Origin: WLMZ01 sp031410915
GTDB lineage: Bacteria; Actinomycetota; Acidimicrobiia; Acidimicrobiales; Ilumatobacteraceae
Assembly (NCBI GenBank): GCA_031410915.1
Contig: JANNZY010000081.1
Coordinates: 59,687-123,686, forward strand
DNA: 64,000 nucleotides
Direction of reading: 5' to 3'
Under the pieces are notes generated by a model that was not told where the DNA came from, searched no databases, and saw only the letters and a program-made list of their open reading frames with translations. Positions within the stretch are counted from its first letter, which is position 1, and each line of letters starts with the position of its first letter. A program made the position numbers and the translations under genes. Positions 27,093 to 35,625 of this stretch are shown here, piece by piece.

Positions 27093-28598
27093 GTGGGGGA
27101 AACAACGGCGGGCCTGGCGTGTTCAGGCGTCAACAAGGCCTTCGGTGGCGTCCCGGTCCTGGTCGACGTCCACCTCAACGTGCGTCCGGGCGAGATCCAT
27201 GTCCTGCTCGGCGAGAACGGGGCGGGCAAGAGCACCCTCGTGAAGATCGTCGCCGGCCTCGTCGCCCCCGACTCGGGCTCAATCGTGCTGGATGGTCACG
27301 ATCTCGCCGGCCGGTCGGTCGCCGCGGCCCAGTCCGTCGGCGTCGCGCTCATCCACCAGGAGCCGAGACTGTTCCCGGACCTCACCGTGCTCGAGAACGT
27401 GTGGATCGACGAACCGTCGCGCGGTCGCTTCCGACGGTCGATCAACCTGCGCAGCCTCGGTGACCGCACACGCCAACTGCTCGATCAGCTCGGCTGCCGG
27501 GTCGCGCTGGATGCTCGGGTCAACTCGCTGTCGGTTGCCGATCAGCAGTTGGTCGACATCGCGTCCGCGCTGCGCCGTGAACTTCGGGTGCTCATCGTCG
27601 ACGAGCCGACCGCCTCGCTCACTCCGAGCGAGGTCCAGGTCCTGTTCGGAGTCCTCCGCTCGCTCCGCGACGACGGCGTCACCATCATCTTCATCGGCCA
27701 CCGGCTGGAAGAGATCATGTCGATCGGCGACCGCATCACCGTCCTGCGCGACGGCTGTGTCGTCTGCACGCTCGCCGTTGCCGACACCGACGAGGACGAG
27801 CTGATCAGGCTGATGGTCGGCCGTGACATCGAGTCAGGGATCCGCACGGGCGGTCACACGAGCGGCGATGTCATCTTGACGGTGTCTGGGCTCAGCAGTC
27901 CCGGTGCCTTCGCCGGCGTCGGCTTCGAGGTGCATCGCGGCGAGGTGCTCGGCATCGGTGGCCTGGTCGGCGCTGGGCGAACCGAGTTGCTCGAGACCAT
28001 CTTCGGTGTGCGCCGGCGCACCCATGGCACGGTCGTTGCCGGCGGCCATCACATCGTCCGCAACGCGGATGCGATCCGCGCCGGGTTGGGACTGGTTCCC
28101 GAAGACCGCGGGGTCAACGGGCTCGTGGTCACCCGCCCGATCCGCGAAAACATCGTCGCCCCCAACATGCGCACCACGTCGCGCCGTGGTGTCCGTCGTC
28201 GCAGCCGAGAGACCGATCTCGCCGCCCGGCTCATCGACCGGTTGCGCATCAAGACGCTCGGTGGCGACCAGTTGCCGAATCAGCTCAGCGGAGGCAACCA
28301 GCAGAAGGTCAGCGTGGCCAAGTGGATGGCGAAGGAGCTGACCGTGCTGCTCGTCGACGAACCGACCCGTGGCGTCGACGTCGGCGCCAAGGCCGAGATC
28401 CATGGCCTGCTGCGCGAGCTCGTCGCACACGGTACGGCGGTGATCATGGTCAGCAGCGACATGCGCGAGTTGCTGTCGATGTCGGACCGCATCGTCGTCA
28501 TGCGCGAAGGCGCGCTGACCGGAGAGCTGGACGGAGCGACCGCCGACGAGGAATCCGTGCTACGCCTGGCCGCCGGTGCCCCGGGAGCCGCGGCGTGA
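27093..28598 (+). CDS. Sugar ABC importer, two-domain ATPase (RbsA/RhaT type)
   Basis: A 501-residue ATPase with two ABC domains, as in ribose, galactose and rhamnose importers. Domain 1 has Walker A GENGAGKST, the signature-region variant LSVADQQLVDIA and Walker B VLIVDEPTASL. Domain 2 has the degenerate Walker A GLVGAGRTE that is usual for this class, signature LSGGNQQKV and Walker B VLLVDEPTRGVD. The GTG at 27093 is preceded by GGGAGGGACAAGCA, a good ribosome-binding site; the frame is open upstream. The stop overlaps the GTG of the first permease gene (GTGA). It powers import by the two permeases that follow. Confidence 0.93.
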   Translation: MGETTAGLACSGVNKAFGGVPVLVDVHLNVRPGEIHVLLGENGAGKSTLVKIVAGLVAPDSGSIVLDGHDLAGRSVAAAQSVGVALIHQEPRLFPDLTVLENVWIDEPSRGRFRRSINLRSLGDRTRQLLDQLGCRVALDARVNSLSVADQQLVDIASALRRELRVLIVDEPTASLTPSEVQVLFGVLRSLRDDGVTIIFIGHRLEEIMSIGDRITVLRDGCVVCTLAVADTDEDELIRLMVGRDIESGIRTGGHTSGDVILTVSGLSSPGAFAGVGFEVHRGEVLGIGGLVGAGRTELLETIFGVRRRTHGTVVAGGHHIVRNADAIRAGLGLVPEDRGVNGLVVTRPIRENIVAPNMRTTSRRGVRRRSRETDLAARLIDRLRIKTLGGDQLPNQLSGGNQQKVSVAKWMAKELTVLLVDEPTRGVDVGAKAEIHGLLRELVAHGTAVIMVSSDMRELLSMSDRIVVMREGALTGELDGATADEESVLRLAAGAPGAAA

Positions 28599-29596
28599 AA
28601 CGGTTCCTGCAGCAACGCAACCTCGGCATCTTCGCCGTTGTCGTTGCGCTCTTCGCAGTGTTCAGCGCGATCGAGCCGTTGTTCGCAACGGCCGCCAACG
28701 TCGAGCGCATCCTGCGCGGCATCGGCATCCTGTTCGTCCTCGCCATCGGCCAGATGATGGTGGTCGCGACGCGCAACATCGACCTGTCCATCGGGAGCAC
28801 GTTGGGCATGTCGGCAATGGCCCTCGCCATCGTTGCCAAGGACCATCCGAGCACACCACTCGTCGTGCTGATCCTGATCGCGCTCGCCGTCGGGACCCTT
28901 GCTGGCGTGCTCAACGGCGTGCTCGTCGCGATCGCGGAGGTGCCCGCCATCATTGCAACCCTTGGCACGCTGGCGGTCTATCGCGGCCTGGTCTTCACCA
29001 TTTCCGACAGTGGAACGGTCGAGGCCCAGTTCATCCCCCGCGCGGTCAAACGTCTCGCGATCACGCCGACCCGCAACATCTCGTGGCTGGTCATCACCGG
29101 ACTCATCGTCGCGGTCATCGCCTGGCTGGTCACGCAACGCACGCTGACCGGGCGGCGGTTGTTCGCCGTGGGCAGCAATCCCGACGCGGCACGTGCCCGT
29201 GGCTTGCCCGTCACCGGCATCACAATCGGTGTGTTCGCCGCGATGGGCGCGCTTGCCGGCCTTGCCGGAGTGCTGTACGTCGGGCAGTACGGCACGGTCA
29301 ACGCGTCCAGCGTCGGCATCGGTTTCGAGCTCACGGCCATCACAGCGGTCGTCGTCGGCGGCACCAACATCTTCGGTGGGTCGGGCTCGGTGGTCGGCAC
29401 GATCTTGGGCTGTCTGGTGATCGGCTTGCTCGACAACGGGTTGAAGGTGCTGCGTGTCGACAGCTTCTGGCAGCAGGCGGCCGAGGGTGCGATCATCCTC
29501 GTCGCGGTGGTGGCCGACACGTTGATCCGTCGCCGCCAGGAACTGCGCCGTGCCCTCTCGCGCCGATCGGGGGTGGCATGGACGCCGGCATCGTGA
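28595..29596 (+). CDS. Sugar ABC importer permease 1 (RbsC family)
   Basis: A 333-residue polytopic membrane protein of the ribose/rhamnose-type permease family. Hallmarks are VVATRNIDLSIGSTLGMSAM, IIATLGTLAVYRGLVF, ARARGLPVTGITIGVFAAMG and VVVGGTNIFGGSGSVVGTIL. Eight to ten membrane helices are evident. The GTG start overlaps the ATPase stop, and the C-terminus overlaps the second permease gene by 19 bases. Having two distinct RbsC-type permeases is the arrangement of rhamnose importers (RhaP/RhaQ) and AI-2 importers. Confidence 0.92.
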   Translation: MKRFLQQRNLGIFAVVVALFAVFSAIEPLFATAANVERILRGIGILFVLAIGQMMVVATRNIDLSIGSTLGMSAMALAIVAKDHPSTPLVVLILIALAVGTLAGVLNGVLVAIAEVPAIIATLGTLAVYRGLVFTISDSGTVEAQFIPRAVKRLAITPTRNISWLVITGLIVAVIAWLVTQRTLTGRRLFAVGSNPDAARARGLPVTGITIGVFAAMGALAGLAGVLYVGQYGTVNASSVGIGFELTAITAVVVGGTNIFGGSGSVVGTILGCLVIGLLDNGLKVLRVDSFWQQAAEGAIILVAVVADTLIRRRQELRRALSRRSGVAWTPAS

Positions 29597-30639
29597 GCTC
29601 CACAGCGCCGTCCTCGGCTGCGGTCACCACGCCGCGGCATGCCGCGCGTCCCGTGGCGGGCCGGCTCGATGGCGTGCGCGGCGTGCTGCCAGCCGCGTGC
29701 GTCATCATCGTCGCGCTGGTGCTGGGTGCGCGGTCGTCGACGCACTTCCTCGACGCGGGCGCGCTGCTGCTGCACACCGGCCGCTACGTCGAGATCGGGT
29801 TGCTCGCTCTCGCGCTGACCATCGTCATCATCAACGGCGACATCGATCTCTCCGTCGCGAGCAACGTCGCGGTGTCCGCCGCGGTACTCGCCATCGCGTA
29901 TCGCGGCGGAGCGCCCATCGCCGTGGCGTGCATGCTGGCGGTGCTCACCGGCCTCGTGCTCGGCTTGGTCAACGGCGTGCTGGTCGCGGTGATCGGGCTG
30001 CCCAGCCTGGTTGCCACGCTGGGAACCCTCGCCGCGTACCGTGGCATCAGCGAGATCCTGCTCGGCAGCGATTACATCGGCGACTTCCCCGACTCCTTCG
30101 CCGAAGCCGATCGCGTCACGTTGTTTGGCACATCGGCGCAGCGTCCGCTTCCGTTGCCGCTGGTCGTTCTCCTGCTCACGGCAGCGGCGTTCGGCTTCCT
30201 GTTGCAGCGCACCAACTTCGGGCTGCGTTGTCTGCTCACCGGCAGCAACTCTGCGGCAACTCGCTTCTCCGGCATCAGCACGTGGCGCGTCCGGCTCCAG
30301 GCGTTCGCGCTCAGCGGCATGATGGCCGGGGCTGCGGCGGTGCTGATCGCCTCGCGCCTGTCTTCGGTCAGTGCCGGCATCGCCACCGGCATGGAACTGC
30401 CGGCCATCACCGTCGTCGTGCTCGGCGGCACCAGCATCTTCGGCGGCCGCGGCTCCATCCTCGGCACGGTCGTTGCGCTCTTTGCCGTGATGGCAGTCCG
30501 CGAGGCACTGGCCATCAACAACGTTCAAGGCGAGACCCAGGATGCCGTCATCGGTCTGATCCTGATCGCTTCCATTCTCGTCCCGCGCACTGTGACCCGG
30601 CTTCGGTCACGGCTGGTGCGCAGGCGGGTGCACACCTGA
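29578..30639 (+). CDS. Sugar ABC importer permease 2 (RbsC family)
   Basis: A 353-residue membrane protein paralogous to the preceding permease, with IIINGDIDLSVASNVAVSAA, LPSLVATLGTLAAYRGISEI, FSGISTWRVRLQAFALSGMM and VVLGGTSIFGGRGSILGTVV. The ATG at 29578 follows GGGGGTGG. An alternative GTG at 29593 overlaps the upstream stop as GTGA, the same arrangement as the previous junction. It probably pairs with permease 1 as a heterodimer. Confidence 0.9.
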   Translation: MDAGIVSSTAPSSAAVTTPRHAARPVAGRLDGVRGVLPAACVIIVALVLGARSSTHFLDAGALLLHTGRYVEIGLLALALTIVIINGDIDLSVASNVAVSAAVLAIAYRGGAPIAVACMLAVLTGLVLGLVNGVLVAVIGLPSLVATLGTLAAYRGISEILLGSDYIGDFPDSFAEADRVTLFGTSAQRPLPLPLVVLLLTAAAFGFLLQRTNFGLRCLLTGSNSAATRFSGISTWRVRLQAFALSGMMAGAAAVLIASRLSSVSAGIATGMELPAITVVVLGGTSIFGGRGSILGTVVALFAVMAVREALAINNVQGETQDAVIGLILIASILVPRTVTRLRSRLVRRRVHT

Positions 30640-30706
30640 CCGGTTCGGTCACACACATCACACAACTCGCGCGCCGCCGGCGTCGCGACCCACGGAAGGA
30701 CAACAC

Positions 30707-31846
30707 ATGTCAGGACATTGGAAGAGGCTCGGTCGCTTCACGATCGTCGCAACGCTGGCACTCGCCGCAGCCAGCTGCAGCAGCGACGACGACAAGGGCG
30801 CAACCACCACCGCGTCCTCCACCACCACGGCCGCGCCGTCGGAGAGCACCTCTGCCGCATCGACGGTCGACACCACCGTGGCGTCGAGCACCGCGGCCAG
30901 CACGGACACCACCGCTGATGCGCCGTCGGGCGAGACGCTGCAGGTCGTCTACATCCCGAAGGACACGTCGAACGCGTACTTCAACCCGATCCTGGAGGGG
31001 ATGCAGCAAGAGGCCGCCGGACTCAACATGGAAGTCACCGAGGTCGGTCCGGCCAGCGCCGAGGCCTCGTCGCAGATCGAGTTCATCGACGCCGCGATCC
31101 AGCAGGGCGTCGATGCCATCGCGATCTCCCCCAACGATCCGGAGACGGTCGTGCCGAGCCTGAAGCGGGCGATGGAGGCCGGCATCACGGTCATCGCGGT
31201 CAACTCGGACATGAACCCGGAGGGTCGCCAAATCGCCATCCTCCCCGTCGACTTCAGCAAGATGAGCGATTTCCTGCTCAAGCTCACCACCGACGTCACC
31301 GGCGGTGCGGGTGACTTCGCGATCCTCTCGGCCACCGTCAACGCGCCCGACCAGAGCGCGTGGATCGACGGTGTCAACGAGGCGCTCGATGCCGGCAAGG
31401 CACCCGACCTCAAGCTCGTCGACACCGTCTTCGGCGACGACGACGCCGACAAGAGCGCATCAGAGACGGAAGCGCTGCTGACCAGCTACCCGGACCTCAA
31501 GGCGATTCTGGCCCCGACGGCTGCCGGCCTGCCCGCCGTTGCGCAGGTGCTGTCGAACTCGTCGCAGAAGGGCAAGGTCCAGGTCACCGGCCTTGCCCTG
31601 CCGAACAGCATGAAGTCGTTCGTCGAGGACGGCACGGTCAAAGAGTTCGGCCTGTGGGACCCCAAAACCGAAGGAGTCGTCGCTGCGCACCTCATCGCCG
31701 GTCTGATCGATGGATCGATCACCGCGAAGGCCGGCTCGTTCGACGTGCCCGGCCTCGGTAGTCGAGAGATCAACGCCGACACCCAAGTCATCGCCGACGA
31801 GTTCTTGGTCTTCGACGCGGACAACATCGCCGACTTCGACTTCTGA
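30707..31846 (+). CDS. Sugar-binding lipoprotein of the importer (RhaS/RbsB type)
   Basis: A 379-residue binding protein. The signal peptide ends in lipobox AASC, and a Ser/Thr/Ala linker of about 50 residues follows. The periplasmic-binding-protein type I fold begins VVYIPKDTSNAYFNPILEGM. Typical elements are DAIAISPNDPETVVPSLKRA, AVNSDM, and KAILAPTAAGLPAVAQVL in the hinge region, with VTGLALPNSMKSFVEDG near the end, as in rhamnose-binding proteins. GGAAGGACAACAC precedes the ATG. A strong hairpin follows the gene. It captures the sugar at the cell surface for the two permeases. Confidence 0.9.
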   Translation: MSGHWKRLGRFTIVATLALAAASCSSDDDKGATTTASSTTTAAPSESTSAASTVDTTVASSTAASTDTTADAPSGETLQVVYIPKDTSNAYFNPILEGMQQEAAGLNMEVTEVGPASAEASSQIEFIDAAIQQGVDAIAISPNDPETVVPSLKRAMEAGITVIAVNSDMNPEGRQIAILPVDFSKMSDFLLKLTTDVTGGAGDFAILSATVNAPDQSAWIDGVNEALDAGKAPDLKLVDTVFGDDDADKSASETEALLTSYPDLKAILAPTAAGLPAVAQVLSNSSQKGKVQVTGLALPNSMKSFVEDGTVKEFGLWDPKTEGVVAAHLIAGLIDGSITAKAGSFDVPGLGSREINADTQVIADEFLVFDADNIADFDF

Positions 31847-31861
31847 CCACCTGTTGCGTCA

Positions 31862-31896
31862 CCGGTGGCGGAGCGCACCCGCCGCTCCGCCACCGG
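31862..31896 (+). terminator. Perfect 14-bp intergenic hairpin after the binding-protein gene
   Basis: CCGGTGGCGGAGCG and CGCTCCGCCACCGG pair perfectly around a 7-base loop, 15 bases after the binding-protein stop and 26 bases before the hydrolase start. No T-tract follows. Such hairpins often protect the binding-protein part of the message or lower downstream expression. Confidence 0.6.
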
Positions 31897-31922
31897 CCCG
31901 CACGACACGAAAGGCACGACAC

Positions 31923-32780
31923 GTGCAGTTTCTCCGCTACGGCTCACCGGGTGCCGAGCAGCCCGCCCTCCGAGTCGGCGATGTCGTCTTCGACCTGACC
32001 CCTCTCACGTACGACATCGACGCCGAATTCCTTCTTGCAGACGGACTCCGTTCCGCTGCGGCAGCGGCTGCGGCCGGTCAGCTGCCGGTGATCGATGTCG
32101 ACGCCCACCGGATCGGGGCACCGATCGCCCGTCCTGGAGCGGTGATCTGCATCGGTCAGAACTACGTCGCCCACGCCGCCGAGTCCGGTTCGCCACCTCC
32201 CGTCGAGCCGATCGTCTTCTTCAAGCACCCGGCCTGTGTCGTCGGTCCGTACGACGACGTGCGCATCCCGCGGGGCTCGACAGCGACGGACTGGGAAGTC
32301 GAGTTGTCCGTGGTGCTCGGCGGACGGCCGCGATACCTCGAATCCGTCGACGAAGCTCTCGCGTACGTCGCCGGCTACACGATCGCCAACGACGTGTCCG
32401 AGCGCGACTTCCAGCGTGAGCGCTCCGGCGGGCAGTGGTCGAAGGGGAAGTGCTGCGAGACGTTCAACCCGCTCGGACCGTTCCTGGTGCCGTCGTGGGA
32501 GGTCGCCGATCCACAGGCGCTCGGGTTGCGTTCGTTCGTCAACGACGAGCCGCGCCAGGATTCCACCACGGTCGACATGATCTTCAGCGTTGCATTCCTG
32601 ATCTGGCACCTCAGCCAGTTCATGGTGTTGGAGCCCGGCGACATCATCAACACCGGAACCCCTCAGGGCGTGGCGATGTCCGGGCGCTTTCCTTACCTGC
32701 AGGTCGGCGACGTGATGAAGGTGGAGATCGATGGTCTCGGCTCGCAACGCAGTGAGCTCATCCGCCCGCCCGGGGCGTGA
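31923..32780 (+). CDS. Fumarylacetoacetate hydrolase family enzyme, probably diketo-deoxy-sugar-acid hydrolase
   Basis: A 285-residue FAH-family protein. The metal site and fold motifs are visible: GAVICIGQNYVAHAAESG, VFFKHPACVVGPYDDVRIP, DWEVELSVVLG, NDVSERDFQ, SKGKCCETFNPLGPFLVP and GDIINTGTPQGVAM. In L-rhamnose and L-fucose oxidation an enzyme of this family cleaves 2,4-diketo-3-deoxy sugar acids to pyruvate plus a hydroxy acid. The GTG start at 31923 is preceded by GAAAGG. Its place after a RhaSTPQ-like importer supports a deoxy-sugar substrate, but no dehydrogenases of that route are in the window, so the substrate is inferred. It may instead serve another catabolic pathway. Confidence 0.82.
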   Translation: MQFLRYGSPGAEQPALRVGDVVFDLTPLTYDIDAEFLLADGLRSAAAAAAAGQLPVIDVDAHRIGAPIARPGAVICIGQNYVAHAAESGSPPPVEPIVFFKHPACVVGPYDDVRIPRGSTATDWEVELSVVLGGRPRYLESVDEALAYVAGYTIANDVSERDFQRERSGGQWSKGKCCETFNPLGPFLVPSWEVADPQALGLRSFVNDEPRQDSTTVDMIFSVAFLIWHLSQFMVLEPGDIINTGTPQGVAMSGRFPYLQVGDVMKVEIDGLGSQRSELIRPPGA

Positions 32781-32816
32781 GAGATCCGCCGACGCCTCCC
32801 GACTCCAACGTCGGAC

Positions 32817-32844
32817 TTGCACTGCGGCTGCCGAGCAGTATTCT
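32817..32844 (+). promoter_or_regulatory. Candidate promoter of the LacI-family gene
   Basis: TTGCAC (32817-32822) and TATTCT (32839-32844) are 16 bases apart, upstream of the operator and of the regulator gene. The match is moderate. Confidence 0.4.
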
Positions 32845-32855
32845 GTCGTCTTCTA

Positions 32856-32869
32856 TGCAAACGCTTTCA
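32856..32869 (+). promoter_or_regulatory. LacI-type operator upstream of its own regulator gene
   Basis: TGCAAACGCTTTCA is close to the palindromic LacI/CcpA-family operator with a central CG. It lies 12 bases after the -10-like box and 53 bases before the regulator start. A second copy is found in front of the next transporter operon. Confidence 0.75.
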
Positions 32870-32921
32870 GCATGGAGAAGCCACCGAGCGCACAGCACAC
32901 CGTGACGGCAAGGAGATCCCA

Positions 32922-33965
32922 GTGGGGGCACGGGAATCGCAACCGCAGACGCACGCCCAGCCGACGATCGTCGACGTGGCGCTGCGCGCCGGCGTGTCCG
33001 TTGCGACGGTCAGCCGTGCACTGCGTGACTATCCGTATGTCGCCGCGGCAACTCGCGAGCGTGTGCATCGCGCAGCATCGGAGTTGCGCTACGTGGCCGA
33101 CGCGAACGCGGCCCGCCTCGCGTCCGGACGATCGCACACGATCGGCCTCGTCGCCCCCATCCTGACCAGCTGGTACACGAGCGAGGTGATCGCCGGCGTC
33201 GAGGAAGTGCTGCAGGTCGCGCAGCTCGACTTGTTGATCAGCACCGGCCGCGCGCCGACGTCGAAGTCACTGGCTGGGCCTGATCAGGCGTTCCGCCAGC
33301 GCGTCGACGGGATGATCCTCGTCGATGTCTTCTGGCGTGAGGAGGGTGCGCGGGAGCTGGCCCGGATGCCTACGCCAGCGGTCGTCGTGGGCGAGAAGCT
33401 GGCCGCGATCACGTCCCTGTCGATCGACAACCAACTCGGCGCAGAGATGGCCACCCGCCACCTGCTCGAGCTCGGCCACCGGCGCATCGCCGTGGTCGGC
33501 GAGCTCGCTGCGGTCGGTGTGACCGACAGCGTCCCGCAGCAGCGCAGCAAGGGCTTCCGGCGAGCGATGACCGCTGCTCGAATCCGAAATGATCGTCAGC
33601 TCGTCGTCGACGGCGAGTTCACCATCGAGGGCGGCCGCCGGGCCGCGCGTCAGCTCCTGCAATCCAACGAACCACCGACGGCGATGTTCTGCATGTCCGA
33701 CGAAATGGCCTTCGGTGTGTTGCAAGTCGCACGTGAGATGGGCATCTCCGTACCCGACGAGCTGTCGGTGATCGGTTTCGACGACCATCCTGCGGCGGAG
33801 GCCTTCGGACTGTCGACGATCCGCCAGCCGGTGCGTCAGATGGGCCGCCTCGCCGCACGACTCATGTCCGACATCCTCGATGGACATCAGGGCACTGCAC
33901 GACACCACCCCCTCGGACTCGCGCTCGTGGAGCGATCCAGTACCGCACCACCGGCGATGGCGTGA
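32922..33965 (+). CDS. LacI-family transcriptional regulator
   Basis: A 347-residue repressor. The N-terminal helix-turn-helix is TIVDVALRAGVSVATVSRAL, followed by the hinge helix ANAARLASGRSHTIGLV. The rest is a periplasmic-binding-like effector domain (IGLVAPILTSWYTSEVIAGV, RHLLELGHRRIAVVGE, PPTAMFCMSDEMAFGVLQVA, LSVIGFDDHPAAEAFGLSTI). The GTG at 32922 was chosen because AAGGAGATCCCA precedes it; the open frame is longer. The matching operators at 32856 and 34036 indicate autoregulation and control of the AglEFG-like transporter downstream. The effector is probably the imported sugar or a derivative. Confidence 0.93.
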   Translation: MGARESQPQTHAQPTIVDVALRAGVSVATVSRALRDYPYVAAATRERVHRAASELRYVADANAARLASGRSHTIGLVAPILTSWYTSEVIAGVEEVLQVAQLDLLISTGRAPTSKSLAGPDQAFRQRVDGMILVDVFWREEGARELARMPTPAVVVGEKLAAITSLSIDNQLGAEMATRHLLELGHRRIAVVGELAAVGVTDSVPQQRSKGFRRAMTAARIRNDRQLVVDGEFTIEGGRRAARQLLQSNEPPTAMFCMSDEMAFGVLQVAREMGISVPDELSVIGFDDHPAAEAFGLSTIRQPVRQMGRLAARLMSDILDGHQGTARHHPLGLALVERSSTAPPAMA

Positions 33966-34007
33966 TCGCAACGACGTCGACGGCGTCTCGACAATGTGTC
34001 GATGATG

Positions 34008-34036
34008 TTGACGCCCGGAAAACGCTGAGATATCTT
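34008..34036 (+). promoter_or_regulatory. Strong promoter of the second sugar ABC operon
   Basis: TTGACG (34008-34013) and TATCTT (34031-34036) are separated by exactly 17 bases. The operator begins at the last base of the -10 box, so a bound repressor would block initiation. Confidence 0.7.
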
Positions 34037-34049
34037 GCAAACGCTTACA
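34036..34049 (+). promoter_or_regulatory. LacI-type operator of the second sugar ABC operon
   Basis: TGCAAACGCTTACA differs at one base from the site upstream of the lacI-type gene and lies directly at the transcription start region of the binding-protein gene. Confidence 0.8.
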
Positions 34050-34093
34050 GGTCCGAGCGAGGGTCTCGCTCGACATATTTAGGGGGGTTAACC

Positions 34094-35494
34094 ATGACGG
34101 CACGCCGTCGCCGCGGCCTTGTTGCCACGGCCTTAGTACTGTCGCTGGTCGCCGCTGCATGCGGCTCCGACGACAAGAGTGACAGCGGTGCGGCGGCTAC
34201 GACAGCCGCACCAGCAGCATCGACCGGTGACAGTACCGCTGCACCGACGGAGACCACCGCGGCCGGTGGAGCCGAAACCACAGCCGTCGCAGGCGACCAG
34301 GAGTTCGCCGGCGAGAAGGTGACCGTCTTCGGCTCGATCCGTGATCCCGAGGACGCGCAGCTGGCTGCGGCGTGGAAGGATTTCGAGACGCGCACCGGCG
34401 TCGACATCGAGTACGAAGGCTCGGGCTCGTTCGAGGATGACCTGAAGTTGCGTGTCGAGGGCGGGAACGCCCCAGACCTCGCTCTCGTTCCGCAGCCTGG
34501 CCTCTTCGCCACACTTGCCCGCGACGGCAAGCTCGTGCCGCTCTCCGATCTCGAGGCTGATGTCAAGGCCAACGACATCGGTGGCTGGCTCGACTACGGC
34601 TCGGTGGACGGCACGTTCTACGGGCCTCCATTCAGCGCGAACATCAAGAGCCTCGTCTGGTACAGCCCGGCGGCCTTCGCCGACAAGGGCTACGAAGTGC
34701 CGACGACGTGGCAGGCAATGGTCGATCTCAGCGACAAGATCGTCGCTGATGGCGGAGTGCCCTGGTGCGTCGGTGCAGAGTCCGGTGGCGCCACCGGCTG
34801 GGTGCTCACTGACTGGATCGAAGACGCCGTGCTTCGTTCGGCAGGTCCTGAGGTCTACGACAAGTGGGTCACGCACGAGATCCCGTTCAACGACCCAGCC
34901 ATCGTCACCGCAGTCGACATGGTCGGTGACATCGTCAAGAACGACGACTACGTGTTGAATGGCGCACAGAGCATTCCCAGCACGTCGTTCCAAGAGGCTG
35001 GCCTGCCGTTGCTCGACGGTGAGTGCTTGATGCACCGCCAAGCGAGCTTCTACAGCACTTTCTGGACCGAGGGCACAACGTTCGGGCCTGAAGGGGACGT
35101 GAACGCGTTCTACCTGCCAACCATCAACGAGGGCGATCCTCAGGTGATGCTCGGTGGCGGCGAGATCATCGGTGCCTTCAGCGACCGGCCGGTGGTCGCC
35201 GCGGTTGCGGCCTACCTGTCGGGCAAGGAGTACGCCGAGAACTTCCACAAGTTGGGCTACACGCGCATCTTCCCCCGTACCGACGTCGATCTGAGCCTGA
35301 TCCAAGACCCGCTGGTGAAGCAGTTCGCCGATCTGCTCGTCGGTTCCGACGTCTTTCGCTTCGACGGTTCCGATCTGATGCCCGGTGCCGTTGGCGCTGG
35401 TACGTTCTGGACCGAGATCGTGGAGTGGGTGGTTGGGGGTAAGAGCACCGAAGAGGCGCTCACGACCATCGACGAGAGCTGGCCAGAGTCCTGA
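34094..35494 (+). CDS. Carbohydrate-binding lipoprotein (AglE-like, solute-binding family 1)
   Basis: A 466-residue extracellular solute-binding protein. The signal peptide ends VAAAC (lipobox), followed by an Ala/Thr linker. The mature domain begins KVTVFGSIRDPEDAQLAAAW and contains APDLALVPQPGLFATLARDG, WYSPAAFADKGYEVPTTWQA and GGGEIIGAFSDRPVVAAV, the layout of alpha-glucoside-type binding proteins. AGGGGGGTTAACC precedes the ATG; the frame is open upstream through the promoter. It is the first gene of a four-gene importer controlled by the LacI-type operator. An alpha-glucoside or related oligosaccharide is likely but not proven. Confidence 0.9.
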   Translation: MTARRRRGLVATALVLSLVAAACGSDDKSDSGAAATTAAPAASTGDSTAAPTETTAAGGAETTAVAGDQEFAGEKVTVFGSIRDPEDAQLAAAWKDFETRTGVDIEYEGSGSFEDDLKLRVEGGNAPDLALVPQPGLFATLARDGKLVPLSDLEADVKANDIGGWLDYGSVDGTFYGPPFSANIKSLVWYSPAAFADKGYEVPTTWQAMVDLSDKIVADGGVPWCVGAESGGATGWVLTDWIEDAVLRSAGPEVYDKWVTHEIPFNDPAIVTAVDMVGDIVKNDDYVLNGAQSIPSTSFQEAGLPLLDGECLMHRQASFYSTFWTEGTTFGPEGDVNAFYLPTINEGDPQVMLGGGEIIGAFSDRPVVAAVAAYLSGKEYAENFHKLGYTRIFPRTDVDLSLIQDPLVKQFADLLVGSDVFRFDGSDLMPGAVGAGTFWTEIVEWVVGGKSTEEALTTIDESWPES

Positions 35495-35538
35495 GACCCA
35501 GGGCACCTGAACTGCACATGAATTGATTGAAAAGCTGC

Positions 35539-35575
35539 CTGCCCGGGTTGGGCGTGATTCGCACAGCCCGGGCAG
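35539..35575 (+). terminator. Intergenic hairpin between binding protein and permease genes
   Basis: CTGCCCGGG and CCCGGGCAG form a perfect 9-bp stem with a 19-base loop, 45 bases after the binding-protein stop. There is no T-tract, so partial termination or message stabilisation is likely, keeping binding protein in excess over permease. Confidence 0.55.
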
Positions 35576-35625
35576 TGCTATCAATGGACCTACACAAGAA
35601 GTGATCTGACTCGCAGGGGGGCCGC

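Noticed and set aside
28978..30528. Long minus-strand open frame opposite the two permease genes
   Set aside because: The plus strand encodes well-conserved RbsC permeases. The minus frame is charged and low-complexity.
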